Part shown: piece after piece, positions 32,527 through 41,662 of the stretch
How positions within the stretch are numbered: the first letter of the stretch is position 1
Layout: every line of letters begins with the position of its first letter
Assembly: GCA_002307065.1 (NCBI GenBank)
Contig: DBTN01000012.1
Span: forward strand, 1-64,000
Direction of reading: 5' to 3'
DNA: 64,000 bases
Origin: Akkermansiaceae bacterium UBA1315
Lineage (GTDB): Bacteria; Verrucomicrobiota; Verrucomicrobiia; Verrucomicrobiales; Akkermansiaceae
Program-made: the position numbers and the translations under genes
Notes under the pieces: model-generated
Databases searched by the model: none
Seen by the model: the letters and a program-made list of their open reading frames with translations, nothing else
What the model was told of the DNA's origin: nothing

Positions 32527-33654
32527 ATGTATATCTCGATCCTTATTGATGTCGTCTGCATCGCGGCACTGATTCCTGCGGTGCTGACCGTGGTGAATTG
32601 GTTGTTCTATCGCCCGCTTCCGAAATGCGAAGAAGGTAGTCTAAGCCGAGGGATTTCCGTGCTGATTCCAGCGCGTGATGAGGAAGGAAATATCGTCGGG
32701 GTTTTGGAATCCGTTCTGACCTATCCCGCTGCGGATTTGGAAGTCGTCGTCCTAGATGATGATTCCAGTGACCGGACTGCTGAAATCGTTGAATCCTTCG
32801 CTCGCCGCGATCCACGGGTCCGGTTGGAAAAAGCTCCTGCTTTGCCGACCGGTTGGTGCGGGAAACAACATGCCTGTTTCGTTCTGGCGGGTCATGCGAG
32901 TCATGAGCTACTGGTCTTCCTGGATGCGGATGTGAGGTTGACGAAAGAAGCATTGCCACAGATCGGTAGCTTCATGGGGCGCACCGAATCACCGGATTTA
33001 TTGAGCGGCTTTCCCCAACAGATCACCGGAAGCTTTTCCGAAAAACTGCTGTTGCCTCTGATTCATTTTATCCTGCTTGGGTATCTGCCGATGTTTTTGA
33101 TGCGCTGGAGCAAGCGCCCTGCATTTTCCGCTGGCTGCGGGCAGTTGATGATTGCGAAAAAACAGGCTTATCAAAAAACCGGGGGTCATTCGATGATTCG
33201 TTCGTCGCTTCATGATGGAGTCAAACTGCCGCGGCTTTTTCGAGAAGCGGATTGCACGACCGGTCTTTTCGACGCGACACCGTTGGCGACCTGTCGGATG
33301 TATCACTCCGACCGCGAAACGTGGCAAGGGTTGGGAAAAAACGCGATCGAAGGCCTGGCGGCTCCTGCCACGATCGGGCCGATGACCCTTTTGTTATTCG
33401 CGGGGCAGATCATGCCGTTTGTATTGCTTCTATTTGTTCCTTGGCTATCAAACCAAGATATTGCGCTTGTGCTTGCGGCATGTCTATTGGCGGTGATTCC
33501 GAGATGGATGGGAGTTTTGCGGTTTTCCCATCCGGTCAGCAGTGCGATTTACCATCCGCTTGGGATTGCTGCCCTATTGGTGATTCAGTGGCAGGCGTTT
33601 TATCGTCATCGAATGGGAAAACCCGCAGAGTGGAAATCCAGAAAGTATATCTAA
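32527..33654 (+). CDS. family 2 glycosyltransferase (CrtQ/HpnB-like)
   Basis: The 375-residue membrane protein is a GT2 enzyme: an N-terminal membrane helix (about residues 4-27), the GT-A start ISVLIPARDEEGNIVGVLES, VVLDDDSSDRT, the sugar-nucleotide DxD within FLDADVRL, SGFPQQ, and three to four C-terminal membrane segments after about residue 285. CrtQ glycosylates the carboxyl group of the C30 carotenoic acid; HpnB of hopanoid clusters has a similar plan. The carotenoid neighbours favour the CrtQ role. It begins directly after the acyltransferase stop and is the last gene of the operon. Confidence 0.82.
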   Translation: MYISILIDVVCIAALIPAVLTVVNWLFYRPLPKCEEGSLSRGISVLIPARDEEGNIVGVLESVLTYPAADLEVVVLDDDSSDRTAEIVESFARRDPRVRLEKAPALPTGWCGKQHACFVLAGHASHELLVFLDADVRLTKEALPQIGSFMGRTESPDLLSGFPQQITGSFSEKLLLPLIHFILLGYLPMFLMRWSKRPAFSAGCGQLMIAKKQAYQKTGGHSMIRSSLHDGVKLPRLFREADCTTGLFDATPLATCRMYHSDRETWQGLGKNAIEGLAAPATIGPMTLLLFAGQIMPFVLLLFVPWLSNQDIALVLAACLLAVIPRWMGVLRFSHPVSSAIYHPLGIAALLVIQWQAFYRHRMGKPAEWKSRKYI

Positions 33655-33741
33655 CAGGATCGCCGTCGTACTTGCTTTAAGGCCTTAAGTGAGCGGGCTT
33701 TTCTCCTCGACGAGGCTCAGGGCATTTGATCCGTTGGGCGG

Positions 33742-34731
33742 GTGAGTGACGGACGTCTGCTGGTGGTGGGGCAAGGGCTGGCGGGGAGCTGCCTGTCGTG
33801 GGAGCTGTGGAATCGAAATGTGGATTTTCATTGGGTCGACCGTGGAACCGGTGGCAGCTCGCGAGTGGCGGCGGGGATGATCAATCCGATCACCGGGAAA
33901 AATTTTGAGCCGAGCTGGCGGATTGCTGATTTTTTGCCAGAGGCGCTCGAATTTTACACACGGATCGAAGCGTGTTTAGGAAAGCGGTTTTGGTATCCTT
34001 TACCGGTTTTACGCCTGGCGCGTTCGGAGAAAGAATGGGGAAAGATCTTGGGCAAACTTTCGGAGCCTGCGGTCGCACCGTGGGTGGTCGGGGAAACGGA
34101 CGTGACGAAGGAGTGGGTTGGAGGGGTAATCGTAAAAGGCGGCGGACGTTTGGATGTTCCGGCATTTATCAATGCGTCGCGCGAATTTTTTCGAGAAAAA
34201 GGAAGATATCACGAGGAAGAGGTGGTTTTTGATTCGATCGGCCGCGGTCGGGTTTGGTGTGAGGGGGCAGCGGGATTGATGAGCGGAAGATATGGTATGC
34301 ATCGCTGCGCCAAGGGGGAAATTTTAACGATCCGTGCCAACGGTTGGGATGAAACGCAGGCCCGGGTCGGGGGCGGTGGCTGGTTGCTCCCGGTGGGCAA
34401 CGGAATTTTCAAAACCGGGGCGACGTATGAATGGAATGAATTGAATGACCTTCCAACGTCGGAAGGGCGGGCGAAGGTGGAGGAAATCGCGCGTCGCCTG
34501 GGTGGAGATGATTTCGAAGTGATCGGCCATGAAGCGGGGGTTCGCCCGATTTTACGGCGCAGCCAGCCGTTGATCGGGCCGGTTGGAAACGACTGGATGA
34601 TCAATGGTTTGGGCTCAAAGGGATCATTGTACGCCCCGGGGATGGCGCGACGGTTGGCGGGATGGATGATGGATGGAATCGAACCTGAAGAGGAAGTCGA
34701 CCTTCGGGTTTTTTTGAAACAGAATCTCTGA
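33742..34731 (+). CDS. FAD-dependent D-amino-acid-oxidase-family protein
   Basis: The 329-residue protein starts with an FAD-binding motif (LLVVGQGLAGSCLSWEL) and continues with SRVAAGMINPITGKNF, GRLDVPAFINASREFF and, at the C-terminus, GHEAGVRPILRRSQPLIG and NGLGSKGSLYAPGMA. This is the glycine oxidase/DAO family, related to ThiO and to the oxidase half of MnmC. The substrate is unknown. The start is GTG at 33742. It lies 88 bp after the carotenoid operon and directly precedes the methyltransferase gene; the 88-bp gap contains the palindrome TTAAGGCCTTAA but no clear terminator. Confidence 0.8.
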   Translation: MSDGRLLVVGQGLAGSCLSWELWNRNVDFHWVDRGTGGSSRVAAGMINPITGKNFEPSWRIADFLPEALEFYTRIEACLGKRFWYPLPVLRLARSEKEWGKILGKLSEPAVAPWVVGETDVTKEWVGGVIVKGGGRLDVPAFINASREFFREKGRYHEEEVVFDSIGRGRVWCEGAAGLMSGRYGMHRCAKGEILTIRANGWDETQARVGGGGWLLPVGNGIFKTGATYEWNELNDLPTSEGRAKVEEIARRLGGDDFEVIGHEAGVRPILRRSQPLIGPVGNDWMINGLGSKGSLYAPGMARRLAGWMMDGIEPEEEVDLRVFLKQNL

Positions 34732-35319
34732 ATGACCGCTGGAATGTTAAAAGCCACCATGCCTCCTCGTCCGACGACCTTGGCTCAGGTTCTGTTGTCG
34801 GAAAGAATCGAGAAGGGGGATCGAGTGATCGATGCGACGGCCGGAAATGGATACGACACGGTGTTTCTCGCAGACGCCGTCGGCCAGGCCGGTCGGGTTT
34901 TGGCTTTTGATGTGCAGTCGGCGGCGATCGCTTCGGCTGAGGAACGTGTCAAAAACGCCGGATTTTCAGATCGTGTCGAATTTTTTCAGAAATCGCACAC
35001 CACCCTGGCTGAGCATGCGGAGCCGGGAACGATTTCGGCAGTGATGTTTAATCTCGGTTATCTCCCCGGCGAGGATCACGGAGTTGTGACCAAAAGTTCG
35101 GAAACCATCGTCGCTCTGGACGCGGCGGCCGGATTGATTCGCGATGGAGGGGTTTTGTCGATCGTTTGTTACTCCGGTCATCCGGGAGGGGATGACGAAG
35201 CCGGTGCCGTTGAGAAATGGATGACGCTTTTGGCAAGTCGGGGGTGGCGCGTCGCGAAATACGGCGCGCTCGGTACGAAAAGACCGGCTCCCTTTTTGCT
35301 CATTGCGGCAAAAGGGTAG
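34732..35319 (+). CDS. class I SAM methyltransferase, YtqB-like
   Basis: The 195-residue protein carries a SAM-binding motif DRVIDATAGNGYDTVFLA, LAFDVQSAAIASAE, and MFNLGYLPGEDH followed by SIVCYSGHPGGDDE, the pattern of the YtqB/putative rRNA methylase family. The target is unknown; E. coli has no close equivalent. The start ATG lies immediately after the stop of the oxidase gene. It is convergent with the SulP transporter gene. Confidence 0.83.
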   Translation: MTAGMLKATMPPRPTTLAQVLLSERIEKGDRVIDATAGNGYDTVFLADAVGQAGRVLAFDVQSAAIASAEERVKNAGFSDRVEFFQKSHTTLAEHAEPGTISAVMFNLGYLPGEDHGVVTKSSETIVALDAAAGLIRDGGVLSIVCYSGHPGGDDEAGAVEKWMTLLASRGWRVAKYGALGTKRPAPFLLIAAKG

Positions 35320-35340
35320 CCGACCGGTTTGTGCGAAGGC

Positions 35341-36822
35341 TCAGTGTTCGAGCATTTTGTCGATCACGTGGGCTTTATCATGGGTGGCCAACCGATCAAC
35401 GATCGTGGCGCTGGCTTCGTTTAGCCCGAGGATGTCGATCTCCGCGCCGAGGCGGCGATATTTATAAACCACCTTGTCCAGAGTCGCCACCGAAGTGATG
35501 TCCCAGAAGTGAGCGTGGGTGACGTCGATGACGACCTTGCGCGGGACCTCATCAAAATCAAAACCTTCATAAAACGCATCCGACGAGGCGAAGAAAACCT
35601 GGCCGGAGATATGATAGGTCCGCGTCCGGGTCGTTTCATCAAACTCGTGGTTCATGCGGAACACCTGGGAAATCTTGCGAGCAAAGAACAGCGCGCTGAG
35701 CAGAACGCCGACGCCGACTCCCAAGGCGAGATTGTGAGTCCAAACGATGACGATAACCGTCGTGATCATCACCGCGCTCGTGCTGGCCGGGTGGAGTTTT
35801 AGATTGCGGAAAGTTGACCAACTGAAAGTGCTGACCGAGACCATCAGCATCACCGCGACGAGCGCGGCGATGGGGATTTGTTTCACCCAGGGGCCGGCGG
35901 CGACGATGAGAATCAGGAGGATCACACCCGGGAGCAGGGTGGAAAGGCGGGTGCGGCCACCGGTTTTCACGTTGATCACCGATTGTCCGATCATCGCGCA
36001 ACCGGCCATGCCTCCAAAGAGACCGGTGACAAAGTTGGCGAGTCCTTGGCCGACGCACTCGCGGTTTTTGGAACTCTTGGTGTCGGTAAATTCATCGATG
36101 ATCTGCGCGGTCATCAAGGATTCCAGAAGCCCGACGAAACACAGCGCGAGCGCGTAGGGAGCGATGATTCCGAGTGTTTCGAAATTGAAAGGAACTTGCG
36201 GAATGAAAAACGTCGGAAGGCTCGCGGGCAGGGTGCCCAAGTCGCCGACGCGTTTCACATCGAGATCGAGTTGGATCGAGAGGATCGTTAGCACAATGAT
36301 TGCGACGATCGGCGAGGGGATTGCTTTGGTGACTCGGGGTAAAAGATAGATGATCGCCAGACCGCCGGCGACCAATGCGTGGATGACCCAACTCGCGCCG
36401 ATGAGTTCGGGAAGTTGTGCGAGGAAATAGAGAATCGCCAGCGCATTGACGAAACCGGTCATGACGGATTTCGAGACGAAACGCATCAGTTGGCCGATTT
36501 TGAAAACGCCGCAGAGGATTTGCAGGACGCCGGTGAGTAGGGTGGTTGCGAGAAGATATTGCAAACCGTGGTCCTTCACCAGATTCACCATCAACAGCGC
36601 CATCGCACCGGTCGCGGCAGAGATCATCGCCGGGCGTCCGCCGAAAAGCGAAACGACGATCGAGATACAAAACGAGGCGTAGAGCGCGACTTGTGGGTCG
36701 ACTCCGGCGATGGTGGCGAAGGCGATGGATTCGGGAATCAGGGCGAGGGCGACGACGATGCTGGCGAGGACGTCAGCGCGGACATTGGAAAACCAGGATT
36801 GGGTAATGTTGGGTGAGAGCAT
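35341..36822 (-). CDS. SulP-family anion transporter with STAS domain
   Basis: The 493-residue protein is a SulP/SLC26 transporter: N-terminal membrane domain of 12-14 segments with ALALIPESIAFATIAGVDPQ (the family's signature start), SAATGAMALLMV, and GVGVGVLLSALFFARK; then a cytosolic STAS domain from about residue 390, with KVVIDVTHAHFWDITSVATL. Substrates of the family include sulfate, bicarbonate and dicarboxylates; which applies is not visible. It lies alone, with 262 bp of sequence between it and the redoxin gene upstream. Confidence 0.93.
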   Translation of the reverse strand: MLSPNITQSWFSNVRADVLASIVVALALIPESIAFATIAGVDPQVALYASFCISIVVSLFGGRPAMISAATGAMALLMVNLVKDHGLQYLLATTLLTGVLQILCGVFKIGQLMRFVSKSVMTGFVNALAILYFLAQLPELIGASWVIHALVAGGLAIIYLLPRVTKAIPSPIVAIIVLTILSIQLDLDVKRVGDLGTLPASLPTFFIPQVPFNFETLGIIAPYALALCFVGLLESLMTAQIIDEFTDTKSSKNRECVGQGLANFVTGLFGGMAGCAMIGQSVINVKTGGRTRLSTLLPGVILLILIVAAGPWVKQIPIAALVAVMLMVSVSTFSWSTFRNLKLHPASTSAVMITTVIVIVWTHNLALGVGVGVLLSALFFARKISQVFRMNHEFDETTRTRTYHISGQVFFASSDAFYEGFDFDEVPRKVVIDVTHAHFWDITSVATLDKVVYKYRRLGAEIDILGLNEASATIVDRLATHDKAHVIDKMLEH

Positions 36823-37084
36823 GGAGTCAGAGAAGGCAGGACGCGGTGATGCGTCTGTTAGAGAAAAAGAAAAATCGGGGACGAATGCGTCCCATTTCCA
36901 GGAACCGACTGGGTTCGCGGACGTGGATCGTCAGGCGGAACAATTGCCGGATGACGGAGGAAACCGAAATGGATCGGAATCAATGGGGATCGGACTGCAT
37001 GGGCGAAGCGAGATTCAAAGCGGCGGGAGAGTTCCGTGCTTGAAGCGAGCGGGCAAGCCCTTTTTTCCGGGCAGTCGCGACCGA

Positions 37085-38179
37085 TTATTTGGCAGCAGGA
37101 GCTTTCGTTTCCGACAGGAGGGCCTCCGCCGTCAGTTCCACGAATGATCCGGGAGAGCCTGCGTAGTGGATTTTCCGTTCGCCATCAAGCACGTAAGCGA
37201 CTGGCCATGAGCCGACGCGATACTCACTGGCCAAGCGGTTTTCCGGGTCGGAAAAATTCGGCCATGAGACGGTGCCATCGGCCTGCATGGAGCGCAGTTT
37301 ATCGACCGGATCGTTGTTCACGCCGATCAGAGCAAATGGGCGACCTTTAAATTTTGTATCGAGTTTGGCGGAGATTTCCAAAAACCGTTCGGCATCGGCG
37401 ATACCGCTGTTCCAGAAAACGAGCACGATCACCTTGCCTTGATGGTCGGAAAGTTTCATCGGGCGTTTCGCGGAATCGAAACCCGCCAGGTCGGGAGCGA
37501 CGCGGCCTTTCGTGAGGAAACGGATGACGTACAATTCGTCTTCGGCGAGTTTTGCGATCGAAACCTGATTGATTTCGACGTCGGCACTTTGGATGATGGC
37601 TTTGCGAAGATAGGTCAGACGTTTGCGCAACAACTCCGTGTCATCCCCGAGGGCTTTGAGCGTCATGGCCGTGCAAAGAGCGGCGACGCCTTGGATTTTT
37701 GAATCCGGATGATTGGCCTCGATTTTTTCCAACAACGCGAGGGAGCGCGGATCGGTATTGCCGGCGAGGGCGACGCATACCGGGATCAGTTTGTTGCTAT
37801 TGAGATGTTTGTTTTCGATTGCTTCGCGGATTGCATGGGTTTCGCGCAGAAAGGTCGGAACCGTCGAGCCATCGGCTTCGGTAGTGACCAGCCCGGGGGT
37901 GACGCGGAGGAACCAGGCGGCGGGCTCGATGGTCCATTCTTGGTCGAGGGATTGGCCAATCGCCGACCACATTTGTTTGGCGTAAAGGGCGGGGTCCGGT
38001 CTTGCCTGCCAAGCGGCGGCTCGCTCGTTTTGGGTGGCGGCGGAGCGGACTTGCAGCGCCCATTTTTCGTTCACCAGTTGATACTCCTTTTCGATTCGAT
38101 CCGCGGCGGCCGGAGTTGCGGAAGCGGAAGCGATCATCCACGCGGAAAGGAAGGCGAAAAGTCGGCACGAAGCGGTCAT
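37085..38179 (-). CDS. exported thioredoxin-fold (TlpA/redoxin-like) protein lacking active-site cysteines
   Basis: The 364-residue protein begins with a signal peptide (MTASCRLFAFLSAWMIASAS), has a helical N-terminal region to about residue 225, and ends with a TlpA/AhpC-like thioredoxin domain (VAPDLAGF, KVIVLVFWNSGIADAERF, FALIGVNNDP, GSWPVAYVLDGERKI with the cis-proline). The position of the CxxC motif reads NSGIAD, so there is no redox-active cysteine. The protein may therefore act as a scaffold or binding protein, not a thiol oxidoreductase. I chose ATG 38179 for the signal peptide; earlier starts overlap dxr. Confidence 0.78.
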   Translation of the reverse strand: MTASCRLFAFLSAWMIASASATPAAADRIEKEYQLVNEKWALQVRSAATQNERAAAWQARPDPALYAKQMWSAIGQSLDQEWTIEPAAWFLRVTPGLVTTEADGSTVPTFLRETHAIREAIENKHLNSNKLIPVCVALAGNTDPRSLALLEKIEANHPDSKIQGVAALCTAMTLKALGDDTELLRKRLTYLRKAIIQSADVEINQVSIAKLAEDELYVIRFLTKGRVAPDLAGFDSAKRPMKLSDHQGKVIVLVFWNSGIADAERFLEISAKLDTKFKGRPFALIGVNNDPVDKLRSMQADGTVSWPNFSDPENRLASEYRVGSWPVAYVLDGERKIHYAGSPGSFVELTAEALLSETKAPAAK

Positions 38180-38228
38180 CGGAGAAAGAGTGGCTGAAGG
38201 GTTAAGGAAAGCGAAGGTCGGGCGAGAT

Positions 38229-39419
38229 TCAAGAAGAGAACTGAGGCGCGGATTTTTCGCAGAAATCGATCGCGCGGTCACGGGCCCATCGGTCGGCGGC
38301 GGTGACGGCTTCCAAGCTGAGCGAGGGTTGAGTGACGTGAGCGTCCATCACTGCGGTGACGCATTTCCAAATTCCGGGAAATGGGATTTTCTCCGCGCGG
38401 AACGCCTCGACGGCGATTTCGTTCGCGGCGTTAAAAACCGCAGGCAGCGTTCCACCGGTCAATCCGGCGCGGCGGGCGAGATCCAAGGCAGGGAAATCGG
38501 CAGTGCGCGGTGTTTCGAATTCGAGCTTGGCCAAGGTGGGGAAATCCAGCGGGCGCAATCCTCCTTTGATCCGATCCGGCCAGGTGAGGGCGTATTGGAT
38601 TGGGAAACACATGTCGGTGCGGCTGAGTTGGGCGAGAATCGAGCCATCGCGGAATTCGACCATCGAATGGATGATGCTCTGCGGATGGACGACCACATCG
38701 ATGCGTTCCATGCCGATGCCAAAAAGCCAGCGCGCCTCGATCATTTCCAAGCCTTTGTTAAAAAGCGTGGCGGAATCGATGGTGATTTTTGGGCCCATTT
38801 CCCACGTCGGGTGCTTGAGCGCCTGAGCGGGCGTAACGTGTTCGAGCTTGGCCGCCGGGAGTTGGCGAAAGGGGCCTCCAGAGGCAGTCAGAATCAGTCG
38901 GGAAATTTCTTTTTCGCCACCGCGATGACCGTCGAGGCATTGGAAAATCGCGTTGTGCTCGCTGTCGACCGGTAGCAATTTAACGCCGTGTTTTTCCGCT
39001 GCGGCGGTGATGATTTCCCCGGCCATGACGAGGATTTCCTTGGAGGCGACGGCTAGGTTTTTGCCTGCTTCGATGGCGGCGAGTGAGGGATGCAGGCCTG
39101 CGGTTCCAACGATCGAAACGAGGACGACGTCCGCATCCGCGAGGGTGGCCAGTTCGATCAGCCCTTCGGGACCGAGGTGAATTTTGACGTCGGCGGGGAG
39201 CAATGCGCGGAGCTCGTTTTCTTTCGACGAATCGTAGAGAGCGACGTGGCGGACACCGGTTTCGCGGGCCTGGCGGGCGAGTTTTTCGTAACTTCCGCAG
39301 GCGGCCAGAGCGATGATTTCGATGCGCTCCGGCAGCTCGCGGGCGACTTTGAGTGCGGAGGTACCGATCGATCCGGTGGATCCGAGAACGACGACGCGGC
39401 GTTTTTTTGCGGTGCTCAT
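38229..39419 (-). CDS. dxr: 1-deoxy-D-xylulose 5-phosphate reductoisomerase
   Basis: Dxr makes 2-C-methyl-D-erythritol 4-phosphate with NADPH, the committed step of the MEP isoprenoid pathway that feeds carotenoid and quinone synthesis. The 396-residue protein has VVLGSTGSIGTSALKV, VSIVGTAGLHPSLAAIEAGK, LLPVDSEHNAIFQCL (metal-binding Asp and Glu), LTASGGPF, and TWEMGPKITIDSATLFNKGLE in parts. ATG 39419 (MSTAKKRRVVVLG) overlaps the cdsA stop by four bases. cdsA-dxr adjacency is widespread in bacteria. Confidence 0.97.
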   Translation of the reverse strand: MSTAKKRRVVVLGSTGSIGTSALKVARELPERIEIIALAACGSYEKLARQARETGVRHVALYDSSKENELRALLPADVKIHLGPEGLIELATLADADVVLVSIVGTAGLHPSLAAIEAGKNLAVASKEILVMAGEIITAAAEKHGVKLLPVDSEHNAIFQCLDGHRGGEKEISRLILTASGGPFRQLPAAKLEHVTPAQALKHPTWEMGPKITIDSATLFNKGLEMIEARWLFGIGMERIDVVVHPQSIIHSMVEFRDGSILAQLSRTDMCFPIQYALTWPDRIKGGLRPLDFPTLAKLEFETPRTADFPALDLARRAGLTGGTLPAVFNAANEIAVEAFRAEKIPFPGIWKCVTAVMDAHVTQPSLSLEAVTAADRWARDRAIDFCEKSAPQFSS

Positions 39420-40321
39420 GCGTGCGGAAGCAGGACCCATTTGATGTAGAAATACAGAGCTGGAGCGGTGAAGCAAAGGCTATCGATCAGATCGAGAGCG
39501 CCGCCAATTCCCGGGAGCATGTGACCGGAGTCCTTGGCGTTGAGCGAGCGCTTGACGACGCTTTCGGCGAGATCGCCGATGACGGCCAGGATGGCGAGCA
39601 GGAAGCCCAGGAAGATCACGTGGCCCCAGTTTTGGAAAATGGCGAGGTGCTCCGGAAGCAGCGCATAAAGCCCGCAGGCCGCGAGTTGAGAGAAAAACAG
39701 GGCACCGACGAATCCCTCCCAGGTTTTCCCGGGGCTGATGTGTGGGATCATTTTGTGTTTTCCGATGGCCGAACCGGTGATGTAGGCTCCCATGTCGGTG
39801 AATTTGGTGACCGCGATCATCCACAGAAGCACAAACGCCCCGGGCACTTGCGATTCGCCGGGAACGATAAAAACAAGGCGGGCCGAAAAATTGAAAAGAA
39901 ACGCCAGATAGACAAAACCCGTCAGGGTCGCGGCCACGGATAGAAATGCCTCGATCCCGCGCACCGGGTAGCGGAGTTGCAGCGCGAAGGAACCGGCGAT
40001 CAGAAGGAAGACGGCGAGCGCGTCGATATCAAGCGGCACGGACGTTTCCCCTTGGATGTAGTTCGCGTAGAGTGTCGCGCAATAGACCACAGAAACGACG
40101 ATTCCGAAAATCGGGAAACACTTGATTTCCGCATCGCGCAGCATTTTGAAATATTCGAACGTGGCCAATATCGCCAGCGCTCCGATCAGGCCAAGGTAGG
40201 CCCAGATATTCATGCTCGCGAAGGCGGCAGCGACGAGTCCCCAGAGGAGGAGCGTGCTTGTCGTGCGACGGACGAAGACGATCGCTTTCGAGGCAGCGGG
40301 TGTCGGCGGTGAGTCAGCCAT
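39416..40321 (-). CDS. cdsA: phosphatidate cytidylyltransferase
   Basis: CdsA converts phosphatidic acid and CTP to CDP-diacylglycerol, the precursor of all phospholipids made here. The 301-residue protein is an integral membrane protein with about eight hydrophobic segments. Its C-terminus carries the family signature with SVVKRSLNAKDSGHMLPGIG and LDLIDSLCF, and KTWEG lies before it. The ATG at 40321 is 220 bp from the divergent OmpA-like gene. It starts the cdsA-dxr unit, with the redoxin gene 49 bp further on. Confidence 0.95.
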   Translation of the reverse strand: MADSPPTPAASKAIVFVRRTTSTLLLWGLVAAAFASMNIWAYLGLIGALAILATFEYFKMLRDAEIKCFPIFGIVVSVVYCATLYANYIQGETSVPLDIDALAVFLLIAGSFALQLRYPVRGIEAFLSVAATLTGFVYLAFLFNFSARLVFIVPGESQVPGAFVLLWMIAVTKFTDMGAYITGSAIGKHKMIPHISPGKTWEGFVGALFFSQLAACGLYALLPEHLAIFQNWGHVIFLGFLLAILAVIGDLAESVVKRSLNAKDSGHMLPGIGGALDLIDSLCFTAPALYFYIKWVLLPHA

Positions 40322-40541
40322 GGGTTAGCTCATCCAAGACGGCGGACCGGTTTGTGGCAACTCATTCCCGTGACTTTCCGCATCGTTTCAGGCAAATGAT
40401 GTAACCGTCTGGAAATAGGCAGGCGGTAGAATCTCGGAGAAATTGCGGAAGTTTCCACTTGAGACGGGGATTTTACATAGTAAAAACTTGGAAGCCGGGA
40501 GCGATTCCGGCCAACGGAATCCCCCCACGTTCTCGATTGTA

Positions 40542-41603
40542 ATGAAACTCCCCCTCATTTTGGCTGCGGCCATTCTTGTGCCTATTTTTACGTGGCTCAA
40601 TCACCGCGAATATCAAAAAAAGCTGAAACCGGTATTGCTCGAAGAAGTTCGCGCGGCTCTGCGATCTCCTGAACTGAAATCGCTGTCACCCGAGGTTTCA
40701 GAACGGGTCGAACTGGATCAGCTCGACGTTATCTTGCACGGCGAGGCGCCGACCCCGGAACTGCGCGAAAAGGCGCGGGCGGCCGCAGATGCGGTATTGG
40801 GTGCGCGAGCGACCGAATCCCGGAATTTTATCACCGTGCCCGGCTGGTTGTCTTTGCAACGCACGCCGAGCGGTTCGGTCGCCACCGGTTTGGTTCCGGT
40901 GGAACTGCGTGAAAATCTGGTGAAGATGCTGAAAAAGGAGGGCTTTGCCGTCGATGCGGCTTCGTTGACATCCGAATATTTTGTCAAAGGTCCAGATTGG
41001 TTGTGGAAACCGGGTTTTGAGGCATGGCTGGTGGAATACCTGAATGTTTCCGGCAGCCGTGAGATCGAGGCGGATCATGATGGAATCCGATTGAAAGGTG
41101 ATTCGACTTTTGAACTGCGTAGCAAGTGGCTGGCGGAGCTAAAGTCGATGTTGCCTGGAGGAGTCAGCATCAAAGATGATTTTAAACTTTATCCGTCGAT
41201 TTATCATCTGCCGGATTATGTTCGCTCATCGGCAATGGATGGGGAGGCGTATATGAAGCTTTCCAAGGATCTGCAGGCGTCCGACATTTTTTTCGAGGTG
41301 GGATCGGCAGCGTTGAGTGAAGAGGAAATGCCGAAAATTCTCCAATTGGCGGATACGATCAAGAACGCGGGAAAAGGAATCCAATATGTTCTCGGTGGCC
41401 ACACCGACACCACCGGAGACTGGGAAACGAATGTGCGACTCAGCCGCGAACGAGCCCAGGCGGTCGCTGCGAAGTTGATCGAATGCGGGGTGCCGGGTGA
41501 GTCGCTGGAAGTGATGGCCTTTGCTGCGTCCCAAGCCGTCGGATCGAATGATACGGAAATGAATCGAAGACTGAGCCGCCGGGTCGAAACCCTTGTGAAA
41601 TAA
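40542..41603 (+). CDS. OmpA-family protein with BON-like region
   Basis: The 353-residue protein has an N-terminal membrane anchor (KLPLILAAAILVPIFTWL, residues 2-19), a BON-like region (residues about 45-85: LDQLDVILHGEAPTPELREK), a middle region with a second similar half, and a C-terminal OmpA peptidoglycan-binding domain with DIFFEVGSAALSEEE, VLGGHTDTTGDWETN and NRRLSRRVE. It probably sits in the inner membrane and binds the cell wall. ATG 40542 is preferred because the hydrophobic segment follows; the 33-residue upstream extension shows no family features. The HhH gene follows 59 bp later. Confidence 0.78.
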   Translation: MKLPLILAAAILVPIFTWLNHREYQKKLKPVLLEEVRAALRSPELKSLSPEVSERVELDQLDVILHGEAPTPELREKARAAADAVLGARATESRNFITVPGWLSLQRTPSGSVATGLVPVELRENLVKMLKKEGFAVDAASLTSEYFVKGPDWLWKPGFEAWLVEYLNVSGSREIEADHDGIRLKGDSTFELRSKWLAELKSMLPGGVSIKDDFKLYPSIYHLPDYVRSSAMDGEAYMKLSKDLQASDIFFEVGSAALSEEEMPKILQLADTIKNAGKGIQYVLGGHTDTTGDWETNVRLSRERAQAVAAKLIECGVPGESLEVMAFAASQAVGSNDTEMNRRLSRRVETLVK

Positions 41604-41662
41604 TAACATTCTTAAACCTGCCAAAAACGAAACCAAACGCATTTTAAACTCCCCCCTCATTC

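Noticed and set aside
37045..37070. Possible terminator on the plus strand (GGGC-AA-GCCC-TTTTTT)
   Set aside because: The stem is four pairs with a two-base loop and there is no plus-strand gene that would end there.
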